This document shows positions 42,040 to 49,826 of a DNA stretch of 49,826 nucleotides, piece after piece (position 1 is the first letter of the stretch; each line of letters opens with the position of its first letter). The position numbers and the translations under genes were made by a program. The stretch lies in assembly GCA_964425645.1 (NCBI GenBank), contig CAYRNC010000004.1:1-49826 (forward strand). Reading direction: 5' to 3'. The DNA comes from CAYRNC01 sp964425645. GTDB lineage: Bacteria > Bacillota > Clostridia > Peptostreptococcales > Anaerovoracaceae. The notes below the pieces were generated by a model, which was given only the letters and a program-made list of their open reading frames with translations, made no database searches and was not told the DNA's origin.

Positions 42040-42068
42040 ATATTAGTACAGGAGAATTTAAATGTCAA
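42040..42068 (-). promoter_or_regulatory. Sigma-A promoter of the SPFH gene
   Basis: On the minus strand TTGACA (42063-42068), 17 bases, TAATAT (42040-42045). The -35 box overlaps the stop codon of bioY (42065-42067). Confidence 0.85.
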
Positions 42069-42589
42069 TCTAAAAATCGTTTTAATTTTTTTACCAACAG
42101 TGAAGACAGAAGTATTTTGAATATATCGCCGGGAATAAAGGGGAAAATGCACATTGCAAGTGCCGGCAAAAGGCTTGATTCAGTGACGCTCATAAACCAT
42201 AAAGTGCCCGGTACGTAGCAGGATAACAGTCCGATTGCGATAGCCAAAACAATGTGAAGCAGCCCCGGATCTGAAAATTTTTGAATAATCCAGCCGATAA
42301 CGAATGCTGCCAGTATGTAACCTATAATGTAACCGCCTGTGGGACCGGCTAAAACCCCGGGGCCTCCCGAGAACTTCGAAAAAATAGGTAGACCGATAAG
42401 TCCTAAAAAAACATATGTCGCCTGACTTGCTGCACCGGCCTTTGCTCCAAGCAGGCCCCCGGAAAGAAATACAGAAAGCAGGGCTAAGTTTATCGGTATC
42501 GGGGAGAAAGGCAGCGGGATTGAAAGAATGGTTCCTATTATTGTAAGGGCCGCAAAAAAAGCGCATAGTGTCAGCTGTCGTGTTTTCAT
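42065..42589 (-). CDS. bioY: Biotin transporter substrate-binding subunit BioY
   Basis: BioY is the S-component of the biotin ECF transporter. The 174-residue product has about six membrane helices and the family motifs ALTIIGTILSIPLPFSPIPI, GLIGLPIFSKFSGGPGVLAGPTGGYIIGY and a C-terminal FIPGDIFKILLSSLL. It follows birA by 60 bases in one operon, coupling biotin uptake and use. No biosynthesis genes are nearby, so the cell may depend on imported biotin. Confidence 0.95.
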   Translation of the reverse strand: MKTRQLTLCAFFAALTIIGTILSIPLPFSPIPINLALLSVFLSGGLLGAKAGAASQATYVFLGLIGLPIFSKFSGGPGVLAGPTGGYIIGYILAAFVIGWIIQKFSDPGLLHIVLAIAIGLLSCYVPGTLWFMSVTESSLLPALAMCIFPFIPGDIFKILLSSLLVKKLKRFLD

Positions 42590-42649
42590 TTTTTTCTCCG
42601 TATGATCATATTTTCGGATATATCCGGTGTTGAAGCAATCCCGCAGTGT

Positions 42650-43642
42650 TTATTCTGCTGACGGGCGTATTGAAATTTCTCCGGAGTTCAGTATGCTGAA
42701 CGTACCATCCTGTTTTTTAACGATCAGTTCGCCTCGTTCACCTATATCAACCGCTTTTGCCGCATACAGCTCATCTCCTCGTGATACCGCAATGTTTTTC
42801 CCTAAAATGAAGCATTTTGACCTGTATTCCTTCAGGAAATCTTCAGGGTTAAGATGCTCATTGATTTTAAGTACTTCATCGATAACAGAGGCGGCAAGAC
42901 GGTTTCTTGAGATATGGTTCATTCCGGCGCTTTCCTCCAATGTGCCTGCTTTGTTTTTTATTTCTTCAGGAAAACCTTTTTCACTTTCTTTAACATTGAT
43001 GCCGATTCCAAGGACTAAGGCTTCGATAGTTCCCGTTTCAAAATCGTTTACGGCTTCTGTCAATATGCCGCAGATTTTCCGTTCGCGTATATAAATATCG
43101 TTCACCCATTTAATTTGGGCATCGATGCTCAACTTCTTTTTAAGAGACCTGCATACAGCAACGGCTGCCGCCGTTGTGGTGAGTATTGCCGATTCCTTTG
43201 TTCTATCGGGTCGAAGCAAGATGCTGAGATAAAGGCCGCTTCCTTCAGGTGAATAGAAGCCCCGGCCTAATCGTCCCCTCCCATCTGTTTGTTCTTCAGC
43301 GAGTACAACAAAGGGATGGGCGATTCCTTCAAAAGCCATTTTTTTTGCGGTCTGATTTGTGGAGCCTATTGATTTATGAATAAAAATACGTCCCCTTACT
43401 ATGTTGGGGTTTTGCATATGGTGAAGGATTCCTTCCTCAGACAAAAGGTCGCTGTTTTCTGAAAGGGCATAGCCTTTATTCGGTGATGCCAGTATTTCAT
43501 GACCTTCTTTTCTGAGTTCTTCAACAGCCTTCCATATCGCTCCCCTCGTAACGGAAAGATCTTTGGAAATAGCGGCTCCCGAAACAGGCACACCGCGGTT
43601 TTTTTCTAACATAGTTAAAACTTTTTCTTTTGTAGAAAACAT
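42650..43642 (-). CDS. birA: Bifunctional biotin ligase/repressor BirA
   Basis: BirA attaches biotin to carboxylases and, in the two-domain form, represses biotin genes. The 330-residue product has an N-terminal winged helix (VSGAAISKDLSVTRGAIWKAVEELRKEG, about 18-55), the catalytic domain with GRGRLGRGFYSPEGSGLYLS and KWVNDIYIRERKICGIL, and a C-terminal SH3-like domain. GGTGG precedes the start. It is the first gene of the birA-bioY operon with a strong sigma-A promoter. Confidence 0.95.
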   Translation of the reverse strand: MFSTKEKVLTMLEKNRGVPVSGAAISKDLSVTRGAIWKAVEELRKEGHEILASPNKGYALSENSDLLSEEGILHHMQNPNIVRGRIFIHKSIGSTNQTAKKMAFEGIAHPFVVLAEEQTDGRGRLGRGFYSPEGSGLYLSILLRPDRTKESAILTTTAAAVAVCRSLKKKLSIDAQIKWVNDIYIRERKICGILTEAVNDFETGTIEALVLGIGINVKESEKGFPEEIKNKAGTLEESAGMNHISRNRLAASVIDEVLKINEHLNPEDFLKEYRSKCFILGKNIAVSRGDELYAAKAVDIGERGELIVKKQDGTFSILNSGEISIRPSAE

Positions 43643-43662
43643 AAAATCACCACCTGGACACG

Positions 43663-43691
43663 ATTTTAGCAGTGTGAATATATAATGTCAA
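43663..43691 (-). promoter_or_regulatory. Sigma-A promoter of birA-bioY
   Basis: On the minus strand TTGACA (43686-43691), 17 bases, TAAAAT (43663-43668). I see no clear symmetric BirA operator over it. Confidence 0.85.
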
Positions 43692-43849
43692 CCCGAAGAC
43701 TGTATCCGGTATACGGCGAAATGCATTTAATCGATAAATGTGGTTGTATACAGTAACGGAACGGATTGTTTTTTCTTTGAATATAGTTGCCTAAGGTATC
43801 AGAAATGCAGTATCCGGCCGATATATCCAATTCATTATCGGGGTCTTAA

Positions 43850-43878
43850 TTGACGTGTTATCCGGATAACGATATACT
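43850..43878 (+). promoter_or_regulatory. Promoter with palindromic operator, araC-type gene
   Basis: TTGACG (43850-43855), 17 bases, TATACT (43873-43878). The spacer contains a perfect 14-base palindrome, GTTATCCGGATAAC (43857-43870). A repressor bound here would block polymerase directly; self-regulation by the AraC-type protein is possible. Confidence 0.72.
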
Positions 43879-43976
43879 GATTTAAAAGTCGCGATGTTTT
43901 CAGATGATTCAAAAATATATTCGGGCAAATATGCTGTGAGCTATACGGGTTCTATTAAATAACCGGGGCGGCACTG

Positions 43977-44921
43977 ATGGCAGTTGAAGAAATAAAATGG
44001 ATTAACGGAACACCGCTCGGCCTTATTATACGTAATGTTAATTACGTGGCTCCTCATTACCATAAGGGCGTTTTAGAGATTATTCTTTGCCTGAGCGGTC
44101 ATATCACGGTATCCTACTGTTTTGAGGAATTCACTTTAACGGCAGGAGAATTTATACTTGTAGACAAAGATGCTCATTTTTTATGCAACGGAGTGAATGC
44201 CGTCTGCGTATCGTTCTATTTTGATTTATCTTATTTTAGGAAAAAGTATCGTTATATAGATAATTTATTTTTCGTATGCGAAGGCACAAAACAAAGTACA
44301 GTCCCGTTCAATACATATAATCATAAACACCTGAAGGCTATGCTCCTTGCAATATTAATTTACCTGGCAGACAACAAAGATGCGACAAACCAAATTGAAT
44401 CAAAGATATGCAATATAGTTGAAAACATTATTGAATTGCTGTTAGACAAATTTGATATCATGTTTTGGTATCATCCCGGCCTGCATATTAATAAAAGCGC
44501 CATGGAGAAATATAGGGTAATGACGGGATATCTTTCAATGCATCATGCGGATAAAATAAGTTTGGAATCGCTGTCTGAAAAGATCGGCTTAAGCAAAGCT
44601 TATATATCAGAATTTTTAAGCAGTGTATCCTTAGGATTCCAGAAAATGTTGAATTATTATCGCGCTTTTCAAGCTGCTCAGATGTTAATCGATACAAATT
44701 TAAATATACTGGAAGTGTCCGAGCAGTGCGGTTTCTCCGATCCTAAATATTTCTATAAATCGTTTAGATTTTGGTACTCATGCACCCCTAATCAGTTCCG
44801 GAAGAAATACTCATATTCCGGGGAATCCTGTAATCGGGAAGAAATACTAGGGTTGGGTGATATCTCCAAGTATATTGAAGAAATTACTATGAAGCATTTC
44901 GTTGAATGGTTTGTTTTCTGA
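43977..44921 (+). CDS. AraC-family transcriptional regulator
   Basis: A 314-residue regulator with an N-terminal cupin-like sensing domain (about 1-100, with APHYHKGVLEIILCLSG) and a C-terminal AraC double helix-turn-helix (about 185-280: LESLSEKIGLSKAYISEFLS, then ILEVSEQCGFSDPKYFYKSF and the closing TPNQFRKKY). It has its own promoter with a palindrome and precedes the permease and amidohydrolase genes on the same strand, so it probably activates them in response to their substrate. Confidence 0.92.
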   Translation: MAVEEIKWINGTPLGLIIRNVNYVAPHYHKGVLEIILCLSGHITVSYCFEEFTLTAGEFILVDKDAHFLCNGVNAVCVSFYFDLSYFRKKYRYIDNLFFVCEGTKQSTVPFNTYNHKHLKAMLLAILIYLADNKDATNQIESKICNIVENIIELLLDKFDIMFWYHPGLHINKSAMEKYRVMTGYLSMHHADKISLESLSEKIGLSKAYISEFLSSVSLGFQKMLNYYRAFQAAQMLIDTNLNILEVSEQCGFSDPKYFYKSFRFWYSCTPNQFRKKYSYSGESCNREEILGLGDISKYIEEITMKHFVEWFVF

Positions 44922-45117
44922 TATCTGCTGATCCCAAACATAAATCGAATCTATTGGTCTTTTTTCGGATAAGAATGTTGCAAATATCCTTAAATCGACG
45001 TTGTCATAAAATTTCAAATATTATAACTTTATTATAGGTGCTAATGAAATTTCATCAAACATTTCTTAAATATTTTGCATACGCTTATTTCCCAAAAAAT
45101 AAAAGGAGGTAATGACG

Positions 45118-46494
45118 GTGAATAATGGAGGAACTACCTTATCGGATAATCAAGGTGTTAAATTAAAAAGAGTTTTATCGCTGCCCTATTTGGTGGCATT
45201 CGGACTGGCATATCTGGCTCCTACTGTGGTTTTTAACTATTACGGTATTATGAGCGTGATGACCAACGGAATGATGGCGCTGGCATATACTATTACGACT
45301 GTTGTTATGTTTTTTACCGCTTACAGCTATGCAAGAATGGTTGAAGCTTTCCCGGTTGCAGGGTCCGCATACACCTATGTTCAGCAATCCATCAACCCTT
45401 ACGCCGGATTTTTTGCAGGTTGGCTTATGCTGTTGGATTATCTTTTATTGCCCATGATCTGTTACCTTCTGCTTGGAATATATATCAATGAATTTTTCCC
45501 CCAAATACCAATATGGGCAATAGTGGTTTTCTTTGTTCTGGCAGGCGCCTTTATAAATATCATCGGTACAAAGACCGCCGCCAGAGTAAATACGATTATC
45601 ATTTCAGCACAGATTATTTTCACGATTTTATTTGTCGCTGTGATAATCAAACTCGTTATGGGCGGAGGTGGTACAGGTACTCTTGTTTCTAAAAACGCAA
45701 TTTTTAATTCTGCAGAGTTTGTACCTAAAAATATTTTAGCCGCTTCCTCAATACTGTGTGTATCTTTTTTGGGATTTGATGCGGTTACAACAATGGCAGA
45801 GGAAACGATAAATCCTAAAAAAACTATCGGAAAGGCAATCATGACTGTCTGCATTGGTGCGGGAATCGTCTTTGCAGTTGTATCCTATTTCTCACAGTTG
45901 GCATGGCCGACAGCGTTTTTAGAAATTCAAAACCCCGATGCCGGTATTTTTGAACTGTTGCCGAAACTCGGATCATTTATGGGGCCTCTATTTTTTGTAA
46001 CCGATAATCTGGCCAGCTGGATCTGTGCAATGGCCGGCTTGGCGGCTGTTTCAAGAATTTTATACGGAATGGGCAGGGATGGTGTGTTGCCGAAAAAGTT
46101 CTTTGGCCATTTGAATAAAAGATTTCAGACTCCATCCTTAAACATAGCGGTTACATCTGCTTTTGCCCTTTCGGCATTGTTTTACGCCGACAATTTAATG
46201 GGTGCTGCATCCCTGATAAGTTTCGGTGCGATAAGCGGGTTTTTGCTGGTGAATTTATCTGTGATAATGTTCTATTATGTCAAACACAAGAAAAGAGGTG
46301 CCGCCAACACATTACGCTACCTCATAATGCCTTCTATAGGTGTGGCCGTATGTGCTGTTTTATGGGTTAGCATAGAGAAGTCCGCCAAGATTCTTGGGGG
46401 TATATGGTTATTGATCGGCTTCGTTTACATAGTTGCTAAAACAAAATTCTTCAAGGTAAGCCCGCCCGTTTTGGAAATTTCGGATAGTGAGTAA
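45118..46494 (+). CDS. APC-superfamily amino acid permease
   Basis: A 458-residue membrane transporter with about 12 hydrophobic helices. The first has LPYLVAFGLAYLAPTVVFNYYG, followed by MVEAFPVAGSAYTYVQQSINPYAGFFAGWLMLLDYLLLP, typical of amino acid/polyamine permeases. AAGGAGGT lies 7 bases before the GTG at 45118 but only one base from the ATG at 45112, so the GTG is the likely start. It precedes two amidohydrolases, suggesting import of an amino acid derivative. A half-site CGGATAA lies upstream at 44966-44972. Confidence 0.92.
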   Translation: MNNGGTTLSDNQGVKLKRVLSLPYLVAFGLAYLAPTVVFNYYGIMSVMTNGMMALAYTITTVVMFFTAYSYARMVEAFPVAGSAYTYVQQSINPYAGFFAGWLMLLDYLLLPMICYLLLGIYINEFFPQIPIWAIVVFFVLAGAFINIIGTKTAARVNTIIISAQIIFTILFVAVIIKLVMGGGGTGTLVSKNAIFNSAEFVPKNILAASSILCVSFLGFDAVTTMAEETINPKKTIGKAIMTVCIGAGIVFAVVSYFSQLAWPTAFLEIQNPDAGIFELLPKLGSFMGPLFFVTDNLASWICAMAGLAAVSRILYGMGRDGVLPKKFFGHLNKRFQTPSLNIAVTSAFALSALFYADNLMGAASLISFGAISGFLLVNLSVIMFYYVKHKKRGAANTLRYLIMPSIGVAVCAVLWVSIEKSAKILGGIWLLIGFVYIVAKTKFFKVSPPVLEISDSE

Positions 46495-46538
46495 ATAACG
46501 AATAAAGTTGTATGTGCGGTATGGAAAGGAGCATCTTT

Positions 46539-47855
46539 ATGGATATTACAAACAAGTTTGCGCTATTAAATATCTCTATCGTTGACGGTTACGGAGGTTG
46601 GCCCGAAGAAGATAAAGCGCTCGTTATCAAAGATGGATTTATTACCTGGACAGGAAACATGAAGGATTATGTCAGTGAGGACGGAATACAGGAAGTCAGT
46701 CTTGACGATCATTTTGTCATGCCCGGCATGATAGATGCGCATGTGCATTTATCCGGCGGCCGCGGTGATGTGGAGTATCAGGAAATAGAGGTTATGGCCG
46801 AGAATAAAATGTTACGTGCAATGAGGTCTGTTTATGAGGCGCAGTCCATACTAAAGCGGGGGTTTACTTCGGTTCGCGATATTTCTTTAAACGGGCTTTA
46901 TTTGAAAAGGCTTTTCGGAGATGATATTATACCAGGTCCGAGAATTATTGCATGCGGACCCGGACTATGCAGAACAGGGGGGCACGTCGATCTGTTCCAG
47001 TACACGCTTGAATATGTTAAGGAAAACGGTTTTTGGGGTATCCTCGCCGACGGACCGGACGAGATCAGAAAAGGTGTCCGGTGGCTGTTGCGTGAAGGGG
47101 CCGACCAAATTAAAATCTGGGCAAGCGGCGGTGATAATTGGCCTAATGATCGAAATTCGGATGTACATTATTCTATGGAAGAGATCGTCATGTGTGTTGA
47201 AGAAGCCCACAGGCAAAAGGGCACCTTTGTATGTGCCCATGCTGAAAATAAGGAGGCTATTTCAATGTGTGTGGATGCAGGAGCCGATACTATAGAGCAT
47301 GGAGAGGATTTAGATGAGGAAACAGCAGAAAAAATGGCCGCAAAAGGGACCATACTTGTTCCCACTCTTGCGCTGATAGTTAATTGGTATAAGGACTTTA
47401 TTCCGACCGGAGATGCGGTATTTAAGAAGATACGTCCGGATGTATTTTTGCATAGGGATGTTGCACCAAGCGATGAGTTTGGAGAAATGTACAGTAAGAC
47501 TTCGCAAAAAAGTTTTGAGCTTGCGGTAGAAAAAGGCGTTAAAATAGCCCTCGGATCGGATACCGTATATGAGCCTTTAACAATGTATGGTGAATACAGT
47601 GCAAAGGAATTTAAGGCATTGGTGCAGTGCGGTTTGTCTGTTCCCGAAGCGATACGGGCCGCTACCCTGGGTTCTGCAGAGGCACTGAACATGAGCCATA
47701 AAATAGGAACAGTTGAGGTCGGCAAGGAGGCCGATTTATTGGTGCTGAAAAAAGATCCGACCCAAAACGAGGATGTTCTTTATGATGCCGATAACATATT
47801 TTTAACATTTGCAAAAGGACGTTTGACAGTGGAGAATAAAAGATTGGCTTGGTAA
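46539..47855 (+). CDS. Imidazolonepropionase-like amidohydrolase
   Basis: A 438-residue metal-dependent hydrolase of the amidohydrolase superfamily (COG1228 type). It has the HxH metal site (DAHVHLSGG, His68 and His70), a lysine-bearing QIKIWASGGDNWP, His in VCAHAEN and TIEHGEDL, and the catalytic Asp in LGSDTVY. Relatives hydrolyse cyclic amides or act as prolidases, so the substrate is uncertain. AAAGGAG 7 bases before the ATG at 46539 sets the start. No signal peptide; cytoplasmic. Confidence 0.9.
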   Translation: MDITNKFALLNISIVDGYGGWPEEDKALVIKDGFITWTGNMKDYVSEDGIQEVSLDDHFVMPGMIDAHVHLSGGRGDVEYQEIEVMAENKMLRAMRSVYEAQSILKRGFTSVRDISLNGLYLKRLFGDDIIPGPRIIACGPGLCRTGGHVDLFQYTLEYVKENGFWGILADGPDEIRKGVRWLLREGADQIKIWASGGDNWPNDRNSDVHYSMEEIVMCVEEAHRQKGTFVCAHAENKEAISMCVDAGADTIEHGEDLDEETAEKMAAKGTILVPTLALIVNWYKDFIPTGDAVFKKIRPDVFLHRDVAPSDEFGEMYSKTSQKSFELAVEKGVKIALGSDTVYEPLTMYGEYSAKEFKALVQCGLSVPEAIRAATLGSAEALNMSHKIGTVEVGKEADLLVLKKDPTQNEDVLYDADNIFLTFAKGRLTVENKRLAW

Positions 47856-47942
47856 TCTGCAAGGATGTAAGTATTTGTTATGAGGGGCATGCTTCAATGA
47901 TGTATATAATGGGTTTCCCGTTTTTTAGACCGAAAGTAAACA

Positions 47943-47977
47943 GTTATACTCGACTCATTCCGAGGCGGGTGTATAAC
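47943..47977 (+). other. Inverted repeat before the second amidohydrolase
   Basis: GTTATAC (47943-47949) and GTATAAC (47971-47977) flank an inner CTCG/CGAG pair, making a bulged hairpin in the 171-base gap. It could be an operator or an RNA structure; there is no T-run. Confidence 0.45.
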
Positions 47978-48026
47978 AGTACAGGTCGGTTAATACAGGA
48001 TATATTATGTAATAAAAGGAGTGATT

Positions 48027-49706
48027 ATGAAAACCGTTTTGTACAATGCAAAAATATATACCATGGATGATTCGGGGACAATTGCCGATTCCATTGTTTT
48101 TCAGGGAGAAGTCATTGAAGCTGTTAAAGGAAACCATATAACAGTCGATGATGGCAATGTCAGATATGTAGACATGAAGGGCAAGACGATAATGCCCGGC
48201 TTTATTGACAGTCATACTCATCCAGGTATGACATCGCAAAGCTCGTGGCATATAAAGCTGCCAAAGACCGATAAATTAAACCTAATATTGGAGTTCGTCG
48301 AAAATTACGCAAAAAACCATTCAATTGTTAAGGTTCCTTTTTTATACTTTGAATACTATCCTACGACGATGTTCGATGATAAAGGGCCTAACAGGAGATT
48401 ATTGGATGAAGCGGTGTCGGATAGGCCGTGCCTGCTTCAGGATGCCGGAGAGCATTTATGTTGGGTTAATTCTAAAATGCTGGAGCTTTTGGAGGTGGAT
48501 AGGCATACGAAAGATCCATATCCGGGACTGCAGATATTTGTCAGGGATGAAAACGGAGAGCCTACGGGATGGATCAAGGAAATGGCATGGATACATTTCC
48601 AAAACAATATGTATGAAAAAATTAAATGGAAGCCGCCTGAATTAAGTCCTGAATTGATGCAAAATTTCTTTAAATTCATGACATCCGTCGGGGTAACAGC
48701 TATGGCTGATGGTATTACCGAAGGCGAAAGCCAGGTCAAAGCTATGTCCGCTCTTGATAAAGCAGGCAGGCTAAATACATATTATGACGGCATTGTAAGA
48801 TTTGATACTGAGAAGGAGCTTCCGGATAAAATTGGGGAATTGAAATATCTGCGCGATAAATATACAAGCAAGCATATTAAGTTTAATACCATGAAGCATT
48901 TCCTTGATGGCACAAATGAGAGCGGAAACTGCGGAGTATTGGAACCGTTTTCAAACGATGAGACAGGTACGGATTACGGGACAATATCTATGAGTGAAGA
49001 AGAGCTGATAAGGTGTATGCTCATGCTAAACAGCGAGAATCTGGATCTTCATTTACACATTGTAGGAGACAGGGCATTCAGGACGGCTTGCCGTTCATAT
49101 AAAATAGCTAAGAAGCGGTCAACGCAACCCTGGACTATGCAGTTAATTTTGGCACACTGTGAATTAATAGACCCTAGGGATATGAAACTACCGGCGGAAT
49201 TAGGAATTACAATCAATTGGTCCTGTCATTGGTCGGGGGGTTATTTTGGCGAAGGAGCTATTCCGTACTTAGGGTTGAAGCGGTGGAATCGGATGTATCA
49301 ATTCAATCCCATAATCAGCAGCGGCGCCGAGGTTACATTCTCAAGCGATGTTGTAACAAATTATGAATTGCATCGTGCAAATCCTTTCTTTGGCATGCAG
49401 GTTGCGCAAACTAGGGTTGACCCTGAATTCCCTCTTGATGAGGCAAGGTATCCGGGAAGCATGCGGCCTCCCGGATCTGCCAAATTATCCATACAAGATC
49501 TGCTTAAGGGATATACTATTAATGGCGCCAGACAATTGAGGCTGGATGGAATTATGGGTTCAATCGAACAAGGTAAGTTAGCTAATTTTACAGTATTATC
49601 GGAAGATCCTTTGGCAGTTAAGGCCGCAGATATATCAGAAATACAATGCGAAATCGTCGTTTTTGAGGGAAAGGTTTTAAAAGGTGATCTGAATAATTTA
49701 TCATAA
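48027..49706 (+). CDS. YtcJ-like amidohydrolase
   Basis: A 559-residue amidohydrolase of the YtcJ (COG1574) family. It has the HxH site (GFIDSHTHPG), the LHLHIVGDRAF segment near residue 340, LILAHCELID and FSSDVVTNYELHRANPF near the C-terminus. Family substrates are poorly known; some act on N-substituted formamides or similar amides. AAAGGAG sets the start at the ATG at 48027. It follows the other amidohydrolase by 171 bases and differs from it in family, so the two may act in sequence. Confidence 0.9.
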   Translation: MKTVLYNAKIYTMDDSGTIADSIVFQGEVIEAVKGNHITVDDGNVRYVDMKGKTIMPGFIDSHTHPGMTSQSSWHIKLPKTDKLNLILEFVENYAKNHSIVKVPFLYFEYYPTTMFDDKGPNRRLLDEAVSDRPCLLQDAGEHLCWVNSKMLELLEVDRHTKDPYPGLQIFVRDENGEPTGWIKEMAWIHFQNNMYEKIKWKPPELSPELMQNFFKFMTSVGVTAMADGITEGESQVKAMSALDKAGRLNTYYDGIVRFDTEKELPDKIGELKYLRDKYTSKHIKFNTMKHFLDGTNESGNCGVLEPFSNDETGTDYGTISMSEEELIRCMLMLNSENLDLHLHIVGDRAFRTACRSYKIAKKRSTQPWTMQLILAHCELIDPRDMKLPAELGITINWSCHWSGGYFGEGAIPYLGLKRWNRMYQFNPIISSGAEVTFSSDVVTNYELHRANPFFGMQVAQTRVDPEFPLDEARYPGSMRPPGSAKLSIQDLLKGYTINGARQLRLDGIMGSIEQGKLANFTVLSEDPLAVKAADISEIQCEIVVFEGKVLKGDLNNLS

Positions 49707-49775
49707 ATAGTTCTGTAATTAATGTTCAAACGAATGCTATCCGGCAAATAAAACAGAAAGGACGGGCAGATAATT

Positions 49776-49826
49776 ATGGCATTGAAAAAAATAATGGTGC
49801 TGGGCGTCGGAGCCCAGGGCAGTGCG
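49776..49826 (+). CDS. Rossmann-fold dehydrogenase, N-terminus only
   Basis: The first 17 codons of a gene cut by the window edge: MALKKIMVLGVGAQGSA. The pattern of a hydrophobic strand followed by GxGAxG is the start of a dinucleotide-binding fold, as in saccharopine dehydrogenase-like proteins. AAAGGACGGG lies upstream, and TATCCGG (49738-49744) resembles half of the palindrome at the AraC-type promoter. It may be the last step of the amidohydrolase pathway. Confidence 0.65.
   Translation, partial: MALKKIMVLGVGAQGSA

Larger units (their letters stand above)
43643..43976. other. Divergent birA/araC intergenic region
   Basis: 334 bases without a gene. It holds the birA promoter on the left, an inverted repeat CATTTA..TAAATG (43724-43740), three copies of TATCCGG (near 43703, 43811 and 43860), and the promoter of the AraC-type gene on the right. 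Confidence 0.75.

Noticed and set aside
43643..43700. A BirA operator over the birA promoter
   Set aside because: No pair of GTTAAC-type arms with the expected spacing was found.
47168..47725. A 185-codon open frame on the minus strand
   Set aside because: It is antisense to the first amidohydrolase and has no recognisable domain.
1..49826. tRNA, rRNA, CRISPR array, insertion sequence or phage genes
   Set aside because: No such sequence was recognised on either strand by reading.

Overview
The window reads as a chromosomal segment of a motile, probably anaerobic member of the Bacillota (Clostridia). The evidence is the B. subtilis/clostridial gene order of the flagellar operon (flgB to flhA, then a sigma-D gene), the FliW/CsrA pair next to flagellin, FliY in place of plain FliN, CheC/CheD, strong AGGAGG ribosome binding sites and sigma-D-type promoters. 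No species can be named from the sequence alone.

Region 1 (1-6249, minus strand) is the late flagellar block: flgM-flgN-flgK-flgL-yviE-like-fliW-csrA behind a sigma-D promoter at 6317-6343, then flagellin behind its own sigma-D promoter at 1560-1586. The flagellin leader carries a hairpin with GGA in its loop plus a GGA at the Shine-Dalgarno, the arrangement of the CsrA-controlled hag leader, so FliW-CsrA control of flagellin translation is expected.

Region 2 (6250-6703) is a 454-base divergent regulatory region. It holds a class I cyclic di-GMP riboswitch with an intrinsic terminator just before flgB, a sigma-A-like promoter, and a close match to a sigma-54 promoter.

Region 3 (6704-36794, plus strand) is the main motility locus: rod, hook, basal body, export apparatus, stator, C-ring, cheY, the sigma factor and two hook-basal-body genes. 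It continues with a FapA-like protein, a PilZ protein, a ParA ATPase overlapping a ComFB-domain gene, cheC, cheD, a sigma-D promoter before cheW and a chemoreceptor, a terminator, and cheB. No fliL, flhF, typical flhG, cheA or cheR is present here. Three separate cyclic di-GMP-linked elements (riboswitch, PilZ, ComFB domain) sit in one locus. The ParA-ComFB pair, where flhF/flhG would be expected, is the best candidate for an undescribed system.

Region 4 (36856-43642) is mixed: a DUF364-type protein, a CopA-type copper ATPase with a recently duplicated metal-binding domain, an unrecognised 203-residue protein, an SPFH protein followed by a 56-residue ribbon-helix-helix protein with a likely tandem operator at their promoter, and a birA-bioY biotin operon.

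Region 5 (43977 to the end, plus strand) looks like a catabolic cassette: an AraC-type regulator, an amino acid permease, two unrelated amidohydrolases and the start of a Rossmann-fold dehydrogenase. It probably imports and opens an amide or cyclic amino-acid derivative. The substrate cannot be read from the sequence.
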